DNA of 64,000 nt from Cylindrobasidium torrendii FP15055 ss-10 (lineage: Eukaryota > Basidiomycota > Agaricomycetes > Agaricales > Physalacriaceae): NCBI GenBank assembly GCA_000934385.1, contig KN880463.1:62001-126000 (forward strand), read 5' to 3'. This document shows positions 22,601 through 34,522 of the stretch, piece by piece. The position numbers and the translations under genes were made by a program. Under the pieces are notes generated by a model. It was not told the DNA's origin and made no database searches. It saw only the letters and a program-made list of their open reading frames with translations. Numbering within the stretch: the stretch's first letter is position 1; each line of letters begins with the position of its first letter.

Positions 22601-24560
22601 TCCAAAAAGGCCTTGAGGTCATTTTTGACGGCATCGCCATCAAGAGTAAAAGGCTCTTCCTTGGATGGGTTCCAGCGGTAAAGTGGCCACCAGCCTGCAT
22701 CGACAGCCATCTTCGTCTCCTTGAGAACTTCGAGAGCCGGTGTAGTATCACCCGAATGAGGGAGATATGCCAAGACGACGGAGGGCCCGCGGAATGCATC
22801 AGCTTCGGTGCATGCTTGAAGAACGGCGGCATATCCAGCGTAGACAGCGACAGATGCAACATAGACATCCCCGTGATTCATCGCGTACAGACCAATATCC
22901 CGCTTCCCGCCCTGAATGCTGGTGCGCTTGGTGTATGGAGTGGAATCGATGATGAGAATGTTGACATCGAGTGCAGATGCGATAAGATGATGCAGACCGG
23001 ACGAACCAATGTCGTACGCCCAAGCATCAGATCCGATGATCCAGCGCGAACGAGAAGGTAAATGTTGAGTGAGGCCAGAGAGTTGGGGGTAAGCCGCGAG
23101 AGTCGATTCGTCAACCTTCTTGCGCCCATCAAGTAGCCATGCGCTCAGTTGAGCGTGGTCTGCCGGTGTAAGCTTTGCAGACGCTAGGAGCTCCTCGATG
23201 GCGGCGACAAGCTTTTCGCGTTCCTCCAGCTGGGCACGAACGCGTCCCAGGGCAAACTCGGGGGTAGTCGCCAGTTCGCCCTTGCTCTTCACCAGCTCAG
23301 GAGAATTGGCCACCTCCAATCGATCGCCGAACAGGTGTTGGAGCACTTTAGTATAGGATCCCTCGTGCTTGGGAATGTGGATTCCCGGAGCGTCTTCGAC
23401 AACGGTGCTTCCATTGGCAGCAACGGCAGAGTACGAAGGAGAAGACAGCAAAATTGGCCCAGATGATCCAACGAGTTTGAGTATGTCGTTGGCTTCGATG
23501 CCTGTAGTATCCCCAAGTAGGCCGCTTCGCACGGTTGGACGAGGTTCTCTCGCTTGAAGAGCAGTGATGATATCGAGATACAGCGGTGTCCACTTCATCG
23601 ACCATCTAGCAGCATCCTCGATGACAAAGACACTCGACGCGCTGGTCGGAATCAAAGCCAGAAGACGGGCGGAGGGCAGGGGAGATGCGAGAGAGATGGA
23701 ATGGATGAGGACGCCATCGACTTCTACGGCGGGTAGAGCTCGCCCGAGGGTAAAGATGACAGTATGAGAGCTATCCGCAGAGCCAGATGTCGCGAAAGGG
23801 CGCACGGCACGACGAACGAGCTTGAGGGTCTCAAGTGCCACGGTTTCGTAATTCTTGAAGGAAGCGTCGGATGAGTCGGCCACTTCTGTCCCGTTCGGAT
23901 GCCCGTTAGCATGTCCATTTGAATGGTCATTCGCGTGTCCATTTGCGTGTCCGTTGGTGAGCCCGTTGGCATGGCCATTGGTGTATCCGTTGGCGCTGCC
24001 GTTGACTTTGGGAGGGTCGGCTTTGGCGTAAAGGAACTGCATGATAGCATCCTCGGAGGTTTCTTCGACCTGTCCTGCAATCTGGTAGAAGACATGCACG
24101 ACTGGAGTGCGCTGGGTGCGTGCGAGACGGGACGCCAAAAGTGCATGGTCATGAGCCTGTTGCGCGGTATTCGAAAGCAGGAAGAAGGACACCGAGTTGC
24201 GGAGGAGCAATACATCGGAGAGGTCGCCTAAATAGCATGAGTGGATTCCGAAGGGCTTGGTAAGCTACACAACATACCTTGCGCGTCCACGCCAAAGTGG
24301 AACACTACGGGAACTGCTGCAAGCTCATCGAGCCGCAGGACAGTGTTTAAAATTGTTTTCACCGATGCCGAGGAGAGAATAGATGTCAAGGCTGGTGATG
24401 TCTGGCCTGATGAAGGGGACAATACTGCAGAAATGGCGTCACCGCCGACAGGGATGGTGATAGCCGAAGTTGGTGATGGGAGAGAGGAAATTGCTGGTCC
24501 GATATTGACGAGAGCGTCAGACGCCAGAGACGCGATGCGTGAGACGGCTTCTGCTGCCAT
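19674..24560 (-). CDS. MET5: Sulfite reductase (NADPH) beta subunit
   Basis: Large siroheme/4Fe-4S enzyme that reduces sulfite to sulfide in sulfate assimilation. Order of parts: an N-terminal exon ([20 protein letters not shown]), a pyruvate-ferredoxin-oxidoreductase-like region ([17 protein letters not shown] to [18 protein letters not shown] and [20 protein letters not shown]), and a flavodoxin-like domain ([50 protein letters not shown]). Then the sulfite/nitrite reductase half-domains. Cofactor cysteines are in [15 protein letters not shown] and [16 protein letters not shown] linker of about 40 residues rich in Asn-Gly-His-Ala repeats precedes the flavodoxin part. The protein ends [12 protein letters not shown]. 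An upstream ATG at 24649 (MSTPVASVTKSISLAP) could be the true start if a 38-bp intron is removed. It forms a divergent pair with SEN2. Confidence 0.94.
23894..24006 (-). repeat. Asn-Gly-His-Ala coding repeat inside MET5
   Basis: About 35 codons of NGHANG-type repeats ([18 protein letters not shown] and so on) from a degenerate 12-bp unit. It lies in a linker, so length changes should be tolerated. Confidence 0.8.
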
Positions 24561-25260
24561 TATCTGCAAGATATGTGTTTAGACTAGGTTTGACACATGA
24601 CTGGGGCCAATGAGATGCTCTTGGTTACAGAGGCGACAGGAGTGGACATAGTTTGAAAAGAATTCACGATTGATACGCACAGTGTATACCCGAAATGTGT
24701 TTGTCCTCCCGATAGTTTGTAGACTCTGTCAATGTCGTTCCTCGCCCGTATGATATGCGGCAAGGTGGCAAACAAGGCGATGCGGCGAGCACAATCACCG
24801 TTATGGTGGTCGTAAACAGAGACGTCTGCGGCTGCTGACGGGCAGAAAGTGTGAATGTCTTTTTTGCCGCTCATGATCTCGCACAAAGCACATCATCCCT
24901 TTGGCCATGTTTTGATTGGTCCGATCGTTCCGTCGATCGCGCAATTATGCGAAATCAATTGATCTCGCCCTTGAACAGACGCGGTGACCTTCAAGTGACT
25001 TATTCGTCAAGGCAGGCATCTGCAATCCCCCGGAAATACCCTCTGTTTGGTCTGCTCGGAATTAACTTGACGCATCCCATACACCTTCCCACAAGACCAA
25101 GCGCAATAGCCTTGACCCATTCTTCGATCCAACTCCGCGCAAGGCCAGACTGCACATAGGCGACCTATTACACGCAGACTACGCGTTATAGTATTGCACG
25201 GATCTCCTCGGACGCCGTTAGAAGAAGCATCTATCATAACGTGACTCCGACGCGTTCGAC
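24561..25260. other. Divergent promoter region MET5/SEN2
   Basis: Holds both promoters and perhaps a short first coding exon of MET5 (see that entry). Nothing else supported. Confidence 0.4.
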
Positions 25261-26673
25261 ATGCAACGCAATCGTGGAAAGAACACTCGAGGACGCGGAG
25301 GCAAGGGAGGCTGGCACAATAACAAACAAATATATTCTACGCCTCTACCCCCCCTCATCCAACCAATTCTCCCCCCGATATTGCACACAGCAACTCTGGG
25401 ACTTGCCCTTCAAATAGCGACTCCCGTTTGTACAGCTTATTACTCTTCCACCACTACTCCGAATGCCGTCTGGATAGTCAACACCAGTGATATCAATATT
25501 CTTTGGAGGAGGGGTTTCTTCGGAAAGGGGGATCTGTCAAGAAGCGAACCAAGTTGGGTCAAAAGGGTACGTGCAGAAAGAGAAGGACGTGACGGCAGTG
25601 AGTACTACCCCACTCCCAGATTTGGCGCTCATTTCTACAGAGCCGACTCCTGAGGCATTACGCGCTCTACGACGGGCTGAACGTCGACAGTTCAAATTGG
25701 ATCGCGCACAAGCCATCGCCTCCGTCGCAGCTGAGGCCGAAGCCATCTTCGCATCAGGAGGGGACGCAATTAATCCAGCACTAAGCGGGCCAAATATCCC
25801 GAGCGCTGCTACATGGCGACCTCAAGCCAAGACTGATATTAACACAACACAGGCCGGGCCGTCGTCGATGACCCAAGTGCCAGATTTAGCAGCAGACCTA
25901 GAAGGAGATGAGAAAGAAGAAGCCGGAGACGAGCCAGATGTTGTGAACATGGAACATCTCCAGCTCACTATGCACGAGGCTTGGTTTCTCCTCTGGAATT
26001 TAGGCTGCTTGGTTGTACGGGACGCAGACTCTGTAAGTGTCACGCTATCTGACTAGCACCAACATTCTCGCTCATATGAAATAGGATAACATTATTCCTC
26101 TCGAAAGCTTCTGGCTCCTCTGCCAACGAGCTCACACTCCAATATCTCCATCATTTCCAGCACCTCTTGCATTCGACAATCCATTCCTTGTGCATTATGC
26201 TGTATATCATCACTACCGCGCTCTTGGCTGGGTCGTCCGCGGAGGGCTCAAATTCTGCGTGGACTGGCTTCTTTACAAGAAGGGCCCGGTCTTTTCACAC
26301 GCTGAGTGTGTACCTATTCTTCCGCCAATTTATGTATTAACATGATTGCGCAGGTTCGCGCTGACCGTTTGCCCAGTATACGAGGACCCAGCGGACGACG
26401 TAGGAAATTTGCAGAATGCAAAACCTTTCTCCTGGACATGGCTGAGTACGATCAATCGTGTGAATACACAGGTCCAAAAAGTGCGTTGGCTCATCCTGCC
26501 TTTCTCTTTCCCGTACTAAATGGTATGGCCAGACCCTCATCCTTGTCTATGTTACAATACCGGCCAAGGCTCGAGTGTCACCTGAAGTCTTGAATACTCC
26601 GGCAGGTTTGGCCCACTATTCGGTTCATGAGGTAGTAGTGAGAAGGTTCATTCCAGCACGGATGCGCGACTAG
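25261..26673 (+). CDS. SEN2: tRNA-splicing endonuclease subunit Sen2
   Basis: Catalytic subunit of the tRNA-splicing endonuclease, which cuts the 5' splice site of pre-tRNA introns. The family block GFFGKGDLSRSEPSWVKR is followed, across an intron, by KPTPEALRALRRAERRQFKL. A lower-conservation acidic stretch (EGDEKEEAGDEPDVVNMEHL) precedes the nuclease domain: LTMHEAWFLLWNLGCLVV, PLESFWLLCQ, FLVHYAVYHHYRALGWVVRG and LKFCVDWLLYKKGPVFSHAE. The Tyr and the His of FSHAEFALTV occupy active-site positions, and a Lys (TIPAKARVSP region) may complete the set. The ATG chosen starts a basic MQRNRGKNTRGRGGKGG segment. Four introns or so, each keeping frame. The C-terminus ends FIPARMRD. Confidence 0.9.
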
Positions 26674-27196
26674 CGTTGGGATGGCTTGAACATTTATGTA
26701 GCTGTAGCAGAATTCGATGATCAATGAAGACTACCGAAAGAGAAAAAAATCAGAATATCGGTTTACGCCAGGTTTACGAGTCTAGATGCACGCACTGGTA
26801 TATGTGTTGGAGACACTGGCAGCGCGCGACGAAGAAACTGCTATTGAAGCCTCCGTAGTTGCTCGTAGATTCTTGGCTCCTGGCTCTTGGATCTCCGCGT
26901 CCCGTTAAAGGATTAGATACGCGACAGGTCCATGGTATGAAGAGTTATTAGTGGGTCCGGGAAAAATGTGAATGAGGCGATCGAGAGAGGGCACACCGTC
27001 ACCTGACTCCCTTGTCTGTGTCACGCCTCCGCGCTACTTCATCAGGCATCTGATAAAATGGATTGGATTGGGCGCTTTTTCATGAAGTGAAGTTTCATTC
27101 AAATCCTATCCTGGATCCGTGCAATTGTCAGGGAGTTCACGAGACATGTTATTTACTTCATGTACACTGTACAGCGATACAACAACCTGGAAAGAC
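26674..27196. other. Intergenic region between convergent SEN2 and ARP9
   Basis: No open frame of interest. Both transcripts end here. Confidence 0.4.
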
Positions 27197-28798
27197 AATC
27201 ATAATAACGCTGGAGAAAACTCGATAATCGCATGTGGGCCCTTGACAGCATACTCTCCCTTTGATACATAGTTTCTTGATGTATTGTCGTTGAAAATGAT
27301 CTATAACATATAAGTGCTGGGTCTTGTAAACGCCGGATGAAGCACACCTTTGCTGTTATGCTCGTCCCCAAGAACGCAGCAAATCCATCTCCTGTCTCGC
27401 GATATTCGGGGTAGTACTCGGGTCGATGTAACACGCGCACTGTCTTTGCTTGCACCTCCGTCTGCGTCTCTGGGTGAATCATATAGTTTACAAGCCTTGA
27501 TTGTAACGCGTCTCCCAGACCAAGTACAAACTGTGTGACTTCACCCGTGACGAATAGCCCGCCCCAGATGCCTTGGCGTTGGTCGATGTCTGCCATGTTC
27601 ACTGCATAACCAACCGAGTCTTGCAGCGCCCATACGTCCGGGGCGCCGGTAGGGAGGACACTGAGCAGGGAGGGATCGAAGAGAGGATGGTAGAAACGAT
27701 GGCGCTCTTTTCCAATCGTAATCGACTTTCCAGCAAACTCGAACACTTTGAGGTCGAGTTGTTCGATTTCTCGCGCGCGCGCCAGTTCCGCTGCCGAGGC
27801 TTTTGCGTTTGCCTTCTTCTTGAGACCGCTCTCAATAACGTCCTTTGCCTTGCCTGCAACGACCGTGGCAGCAATGTCGATGACCCCTTCGTCGTCCTCT
27901 GCCACAGAGGTCTCGCCCGTAGACGGAACCTTGACTTCCCCGCTTCGCCAAATAAGGCGCGCCAGATCCAACAATGTTTTCTGAAGCACAGATTCCGGGA
28001 GAGGCGCGTCTGGTGGCGATAGACTGGCCATTACGGCTTGGTTTGTGCGTAAAAGGTGGGCAAGGTATGCTTCGCAGTGAGATACACCAAGCGGAGTGCT
28101 AGTGCGCGCGCTGCGGACGATAGTTCCGTCGGAGATGGGTGTGATATCTGTATGGTCGGTGCCGATATCGACCACGACGCCGTTGAGAGAGTTTGCTGCG
28201 TATATCTGTGCTATGGGTCGTTCAACAACGCCAAGGCCGGCGACATTGAGCCTTTCGAAAAAGATTTGGCAAATGCGTTCATATGTCGTTCTTGACTGGC
28301 CCGGATGGATGGAAAGTAGGACGGGGGACTCGTTTTGGGCACGCCGAAGTCTGAGCAAGTTGAACAGAATGTATTTCCTGGGTAAGGTTAGAGAGATATT
28401 GCGCATTCGCTGTGACGCACCATAAGGCCTCTGCCTGAGCCCATTCTGTGATATTTCCCTCCCTGAACGGCCAGTATACGGTGATGTCCTGTCCAGCTGC
28501 AAGGGCATCATCCAAGTGGGATCCAACCAGGTAGTCGCCAGGACCTGCGGATGGCGGCGCTTGCGACGCAGCGCGACTTCCTGACGGTGCCAAAGATGTG
28601 CGCGCGCCGTTTGCAATTGACTCCCGCAATCCGACGCGAGCTTGGATTTGCTGGGAATAAATTACTGGAAATCGTTCTTTGGCCGGTGCGAAGACTTACA
28701 AAGGCCGGGGTCTTCAGTAATTCGTGGAGGCCTAGTCCGGCACGAATAATATCTCTGCCAGTTTCGATGATGACAACAGTCGAGTCGCGGAATGCCAT
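27197..28798 (-). CDS. ARP9: Actin-related protein Arp9
   Basis: Nuclear actin-related protein. In yeast Arp9 pairs with Arp7 in the SWI/SNF and RSC chromatin remodelers. The start MAFRDSTVVIIETGRDIIRA matches the family's first actin strand. Later segments are DITVYWPFREGNITEWAQAE, SPVLLSIHPGQSRTTYERIC, FFERLNVAGLGVVERPIAQI, LNGVVVDIGTDHTDITPISD and GIWGGLFVTGEVTQFVLGLG, the last holding the nucleotide-proximal GG motif. A charged insertion (KKKANAKASAAELARAREIE) is typical of Arp9 rather than conventional actin. The last exon (IIFNDNTSRNYVSKGEYAV) follows a 47-bp intron and ends EFSPALL. Head-to-head with the alcohol dehydrogenase, 80 bp apart. Confidence 0.9.
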
Positions 28799-28878
28799 GA
28801 CTGACGGTGAACGCGAAGTTCAAGTTCGAAGTTGAACAAGTGATCGTGATCACCTTGGCCTCCTACTTAGTATCAACC

Positions 28879-30486
28879 ATGCAGAGCGCCATTCGTTTTC
28901 ACCCCCCATCCTACGACATTCGAGTTGAAACGATTCCAACACCAAGGTTAGTGTATTTTGCATATACTCTGCACATTTCTCTGGATCTCAGCTACAGAAT
29001 ATCTGACCCAGACGATGCGATTGTGAAAGTCAAGGTATGCAAACATCGATATACATCACCTACTGTCTCATCTCAAAGCCTAGTATGCTGGGCTGTGTGG
29101 TAAGTGTTTATTTTCCCCATGTTGATATAGCCAATGCGATCCATATTAGGTAGCGACCTTCATGCCTATCGAGGCCATGAAATAGTTGATCAAGTGTGAA
29201 GAACATTTGTGTTGCCATCAAAGTCATCCGCTTGAATTCATGTAGGCACACCTGTGGTCATGAATTCATTGGCGAGATTGTCGAACTGGGTTCTGCCTTC
29301 GGCAAAGCCATCGATGGTCGTGCACCCCTCTATTCCACCCTCAAGGTCGGTGACAAGGTCGTGTCACCATTCACCACCAACTGCGGGGAATGCGCGTGAG
29401 TTCTCGGATACCCGTTAATATTTCGCCTATTCAAATCCCTAATCCAGCTTTTGTCGTGCCGGGGTGACATGTCGCTGCATTCATAGCAAGCTCTTCGGTT
29501 GCCCTGCTCTCGAAGGCGCGCAAGCCCAATACGTCCGTGTTCCCAAAGCAGGAGGGACCCTTTACAGCCTCTCTGACCCAGCACTCTCACAAAAATACAG
29601 TTCCTGGGCTAATATATCAGACTCCTCTCTGTTGTTCCTTGGTGATATCCTTCCCACAGGCCTCTTCGCTGCTTTGCAGGCAATCCACCACCCGAAGCTG
29701 CAGGCAACACTGTCTGGGATACCCTGGCCTTTGCACATGGACACTTCGCCCTCCGTAAGGACCGAATCGCCAAAGGACATAACCTTGACATTCGCCATCG
29801 TCGGATTGGGTCCAGTTGGTCTCTGTGCAATGATTGCTCTTGCAGATCAAGCATCGCTCAAGGGCTTTAAACTTCGCATTGTCGGGGTTGATCTCAACGA
29901 AGCGAGGCGCCAAAAGGCTGAACGCGTCTATGCTACTGTCTGTCAAACGGAGGGTTACACTGATGCCGGAATTTCGTTTGTCACATACGATGGAGAAGCA
30001 GCGAAGAGCGCAGTGTCTGAATATACGGAGGGTGCAGGGTGTGATGCTGTTCTCGAGGCATGCCGATACCAACCACCATTATCAGAGCGCTTACAACGCT
30101 GTAGATCGTCGGCCATGATTCAGCATTGAACCTTGCATATGACCTAGTCCGGCCGTTTGGTGTTATATCCAGTGTAGGCGTACATAGCGAACGACCATTC
30201 CCCCTCTCCGGTGGGAATCTCTACGACAAGAACGTATCGATGGATTTTGGGCGGTGCCCCGCACGTGCGATGCTACCTATAGCCTTGGATCTTCTTGGTG
30301 TGTAAGAAAAAACACCGATGGTCGGACGCTGATTTTGAATTAGTCAAGCGTCAAGACGTTTTCGCAGGAGTGGGAACAGACGCAAGCTTGGTTGACCGTA
30401 TCGTAGGCATGGGCGATGCCGTGGAAATGTACAAACTCTTTGACAAGGGTGACATTGGCAAGGTCTTGTTCCAACCCTGGGAATAG
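28879..30486 (+). CDS. Zinc-containing alcohol dehydrogenase family protein
   Basis: Medium-chain, zinc-dependent dehydrogenase. The N-terminal GroES-like domain shows MQSAIRFHPPSYDIRVETIP, then GLCGSDLHAYRGHE (catalytic zinc Cys and His), TCGHEFIGEIVE and DKVVSPFTTNCGECAFCRAG with TCRC, the four-Cys structural zinc lobe. KLFGCPALEGAQAQYVRVPK continues the fold. The Rossmann part has FAIVGLGPVGLCAMIALADQ (GxGPVG) and LRIVGVDLNEARR. The later frame gives YDLVRPFGVISSVGVHSE and VKRQDVFAGVGTD, ending GKVLFQPWE. The two N-terminal splice joins were solved by phase: a GTGAAG donor restores the frame into HTCGHEF. About seven introns. The substrate is not evident. Confidence 0.9.
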
Positions 30487-30879
30487 TTTTCTCATGAGGT
30501 AGTCTAAAAGTGTCTGATTACGCTTATGTCGATTATTCGTTACAATCGCTACCCTCCACATACGACTGTACGCGCTTACCTGTATGCATTCCTATCATAT
30601 TCATGAAACGCTTATCGTTATGTACTTCTTCAACACACGCTGAATGTACGCCAACTTGAGGCTTGCTAGCTTGAGCGCTTGAGCTTGGACGTTTGAACCT
30701 CGAGCCGGATCACCATTCTGCCGTGATGCCGATCGTGAATCATCATTGCCGAACCTGGCACTAGCGACTCATTGTGATTCCAAACTCATCCATCTAACTC
30801 ATCCGGGACTCATAATTCTTTCATTATTTAAGGAGAAAGACAATCCATCTTCATTGAACCCAATTATATTACCCCAGTC
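30487..30879. other. Intergenic region, ADH to DUF4139 gene
   Basis: Both genes are on the plus strand, so this holds a terminator and a promoter. There is a small direct repeat of AGCTTGAGCGCTTGAGC type near 30670. No gene seen. Confidence 0.35.
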
Positions 30880-33105
30880 ATGTCATCCCTTCAGCTTTCA
30901 GCGAAAGATTACCCTGTGAAGTCTGTCACAATCTACAAGTCTTCCAGGGCTGAAGTTGTTCGTTCTTTCCCGGTGGAGCTCAAGGTATGCTGTTAATCAA
31001 GGGCATATTTCTAAACCTTGACATCCTCCCAGACCGGTCAGAATACCATCGAAATCGGTGCCCTGGCCAGCACCATAGACCAGAAATCTGTGCGGGTCAG
31101 TGGCCTCGGTGAAGCTCGCCTCTTCGATGTGGTTTGCAAGCTCGGTACAAGTAATGCGGCCCGATACGCCTCGACTGAAGTTCTCCGCCAGCTTCACGCA
31201 AGGAAGGTCTTACTCGAGAGGAATAAACGAGTTCAGGATCACGAAGCAGATGTTCTCTTGCAGTATGCGAAGTCTCTTTCAGGAGAACATGTTTCCCCGC
31301 CGCAGGTGGAGACTTTCCTTCAAACCTTCGTGAAAACCGCGAATCGAAACAACGAACAGATGGCGGCTATCGATGAAGAGCTTGTGCAGATCGAGCGGGA
31401 GATTGAAGCGGAAACCACAAAAATCGGTATGAAGAAGGGCAGTTGTAATGGCGAAATTACGGCTGTCATAAGAGCATCCGAACCTGCTGCGATAGAGATG
31501 CTGGTCACGTACAGTACGAGTTTCTCATTTCCTTTCGACTGATATCCTGACGACCTTTGTTCTCAGTCGTCACCGAAACTTCATGGTCACCCACATACGA
31601 ACTTCATGCCACAACCGACAATGGAAAACCCTCAAGTAAAGTTCACCTACACTATCACGCGCGCATCCGACAGGCCACAGGCGAAGACTGGAGTGACGCC
31701 CGACTCACATTGAACACCTCCCAAAACGGGGCCATGGACACCACAATCCCGAACTTGTACCCAATCAAGTTGCGCGCAGCCCGCTCGAATTGGAACAAGG
31801 GCGGCGCCCAGGCTCCCACCATGTTCAAACCGACCGGGAGTGGTCTTTTTGCCTCAAACAACAACAACCAAGTTGTTAGCGGTGGTCTCTTTGGACAACC
31901 GGCCAATCCTCCTAGCACAGCCCAAGCGGGTAGCTTTTCTTCCTTTGGTACATTTGGTGCGCACCCGCAGCAGCAGCAGCAACACTCTTCATCCTCAGGA
32001 TTCGGGGGCGGTAGTTCTCTGTTTGGAAGTATCGGGACGAACAGTGCATTTGGTGCTCGCCCGCAGCAGCAGCAACCTCTAGACTCGAGTCCATCCTCTG
32101 GATTTGGTGGTGGCGGTGGTTCTCTGTTTGGAGGTTTCGGGGCCAACGCTGCAACTCAGCAGACTAACGCGCCTCCCGATGGGACCTCGTCTGTCTTTGG
32201 AGCAGCTACTACCCTGGCCGCACAGACCCCTTCTGAGGCTGGTGGCGATGACTTCGAGGAGATCCTGCTTCCAGATGCGCCCGTCAAAGAGACGCCGCTG
32301 GCTATGAGCTTCAATGTCGAAGGAAAGTCAAGCATACCCAGTGATGACGTTGAACACAAAGTTTTCCTCAATGTCTTCCAGTTCGACACAGCGTTATCGT
32401 ATATAATAGTCCCTAGGATAGACCGCCGGGTGTTTCTGCAGGTAAGCCGCCATCAGATTTCACCGTTGAATAGTGTACTGACTCGCCCAATAGTGCAAGG
32501 TCAGAAACACCAGCGAGTATCGCCTCCTCCCAGGCTTTGTTCGTGTCATCATGGACAACTCATTCGTCTCATACACCCGGATCGCAGATGTTGCTACGGG
32601 CGATACCTTCGACTGTACTCTTGGAGACGACCCCACAACCAAAGTGACATACTCTCGAAAGTCAGACACCACGACTTCCGAGGGAGGCGCGTTCTCAGAA
32701 TCGTTCAAACGGACAACGTTCACGACAGTGATCAGCGTTCAGAACAAACATCCGTTCGCAATCGAGAACTTGATTGTGAGGGATGCACTTCCAACAGTGG
32801 ACGACGCACGGATGAAGGTCATCCTCCAAAAGCCTGAAGCTCTGTCGAATGCAAAGGAAGGAGAGAAGGTCAAGGTCAAGGTAGATTCTGTTGACAAGAA
32901 CGACGTGAAGACGAAATCCGAGGCAGTCGTATGTTGGAGCGAGCTCGTCGATGACAAGGGTGGCGAAAAGGAGGGCAAATTCCAGTGGAAGTTACGCATC
33001 GATCCTACTTCGAGGGTAACGCTTGAAACACAGTGGGTCGTCAAATTCCCTTCCGACCTCATCCTGAGCGAAACATCATTCGGTGGAATGCAGAAGTCAG
33101 CATGA
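30880..33105 (+). CDS. DUF4139 (mucoidy-inhibitor-A-like) protein with FG-rich insert
   Basis: The N-terminal part (MSSLQLSAKDYPVKSVTIYK, RAEVVRSFPVELK, then QNTIEIGALASTIDQKSVRV) matches the DUF4140 module. A coiled-coil segment follows (LLERNKRVQDHEADVLL to EELVQIEREIEAE). The DUF4139 module begins TETSWSPTYELHATT and continues VHLHYHARIRQATGEDWSDA, LTLNTSQNGAMD. Between the strands lies an insert of about 170 residues with many FG dipeptides in GGLFGQP, SSFGTFGAHPQQQQQ, SSLFGSIG, GSLFGGFG and SSVFGAAT contexts, split by glutamine runs. The chain then resumes ALSYIIVPRIDRRVFLQ, NTSEYRLLPGFVRVIMDNSF and VSVQNKHPFAIENLIVRDAL. Function is unknown in fungi. The FG insert resembles nucleoporin repeats; that is a likeness, not evidence of pore location. 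Confidence 0.85.
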
Positions 33106-33289
33106 AATAAATAGTTACTATGTATGTGTACCAAACCGCTAAATATTTTGGTCGGACGACATTAAGGCGTGGTTCAAAGAACATTGCCCACATCATTGCT
33201 TCTGTGCCAAACCATAGATATTGAGTAAATGCTGATATGATCAGCGAGCATGTCCAGGTCTCGGAGTCACAGACATACACAATGTTCGA

Positions 33290-34522
33290 CTATGAGAAAC
33301 TAATCGAGTGACACTCAGCGCCGCCGGCGCAACCCAATACCGTGCCATCGGTTAGCGCAAACAGGCCAGGCCATGCCCCATTCATCACTGTAGCTTTGTT
33401 TCCCCAGGTTCCAGTAACAGCGGGAGGGCTTGTGAGAATTTTGAACACCTCAGTCTCCGTGCCATCGTCCTCATTGGTCATGATAGATACAACAAGAGCA
33501 CCATCGGTAGTAGTGACAACCTGAGGAGCGCTAGCTACGTGGGATTAATACCTGAAGACAAAGAAATAATGTCAAGTCGACTTACCATGTGTACCCTCAG
33601 CAGACCAATAAACTGGGCTTCGAGAGCCCCAGTTCTTTCCATCGTCAGTTGAGACAACACTCTTCACGTTCATGCGCCCCAAGCCCTCAGTAGTTTCGAA
33701 AACACACATTAACTTTGTGCCGGTGCCATCGTCGAAATCTGTAGTCCAAGTGTCCAGTTCTCCGAGCACTACTATTTCGAGAAATCGAGCATACCAGTGC
33801 ATCCGGGCATACCATCGCGCCCATCCGTGAGTTCACCAGCTACAGTAGATGCATCAGACCAAGACAGACCATCGTCAGTCGAAGTTTTCATCAGTATGTC
33901 CTGGTCGTCCTGGGAGTTCTCTGCAGCGTAGTATACCTGCAGGCTTCCATCATGTGCTAGGCGGAAGAAGGGTTCCTATGATATTGATCTCAGTACATCG
34001 TGTTCAATGGCAATCGACAGTGCTCAGCAGTAAACATACCCAGAGGCCGTTCAATGGCTCGCCTTCTGCTGCCTTCTCTCTGACGTCTATATCGGAAAGC
34101 CATGCCCAGTCCTGACCTTGGTTGGTGGATAGATAGGCCGTAATACGCCAATAGGTGTCGTCGTGGTTGCGCGCCGACGCAATAACATGGCCATTTGCAA
34201 GTTGCAGAAGGAATGCGTTGTCAAGATCGCCAGGCTGGGTAGCGATGGAGCCGAGCTGCGAGAATGACTTTCCGCCATCTGTGGACTTTGTTACGACAAG
34301 TTGGTGGTCACCGTTGCTGACAGTGGTCGTGTAGCTGCCGAGGAGAGAGCCATCGGCGAGGTAGGCGAGGCGGGGATACGCGCCGCCTTGTCCCGACGTC
34401 CCAGAGAGAGGAATGGAAGCGGCGTCTACGTTGGGCACAAGATTTGCCCTGCGCTCGATAGATGATGATGGGGTAGCCATAGCAAGCCCAGCGAAAGCTG
34501 AAAGAATGGCGGCAGAAAACAT
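33290..34522 (-). CDS. Secreted Asp-box (BNR) glycoside hydrolase, GH93-like
   Basis: Extracellular six-bladed-propeller enzyme. The signal peptide is MFSAAILSAFAGLAMATPSS, followed by a short basic propeptide-like stretch (IERRANLVP). Asp-boxes (S-x-D-x-G-x-x-W/F) are clear: STDGGKSF, STNQGQDW, STDDGLSW, STDDGKNW. The blocks YPRLAYLADGSLLGSYT, GDLDNAFLLQLANGHVIASA, ARNHDDTYWRITAYLS, GLWEPFFRLAHDGSLQV and DGRDGMPGC, then VFETTEG, are laid out as in GH93 exo-alpha-1,5-L-arabinanases. Such an enzyme would release arabinobiose from arabinan in plant cell walls. A sialidase annotation would be the generic alternative. Four or five introns. The start lies about 35 bp from a TATATAAAAG box. Confidence 0.82.

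Noticed and set aside
21563..23061. Several plus-strand frames across MET5
   Set aside because: They are antisense to the conserved MET5 flavodoxin and reductase exons.
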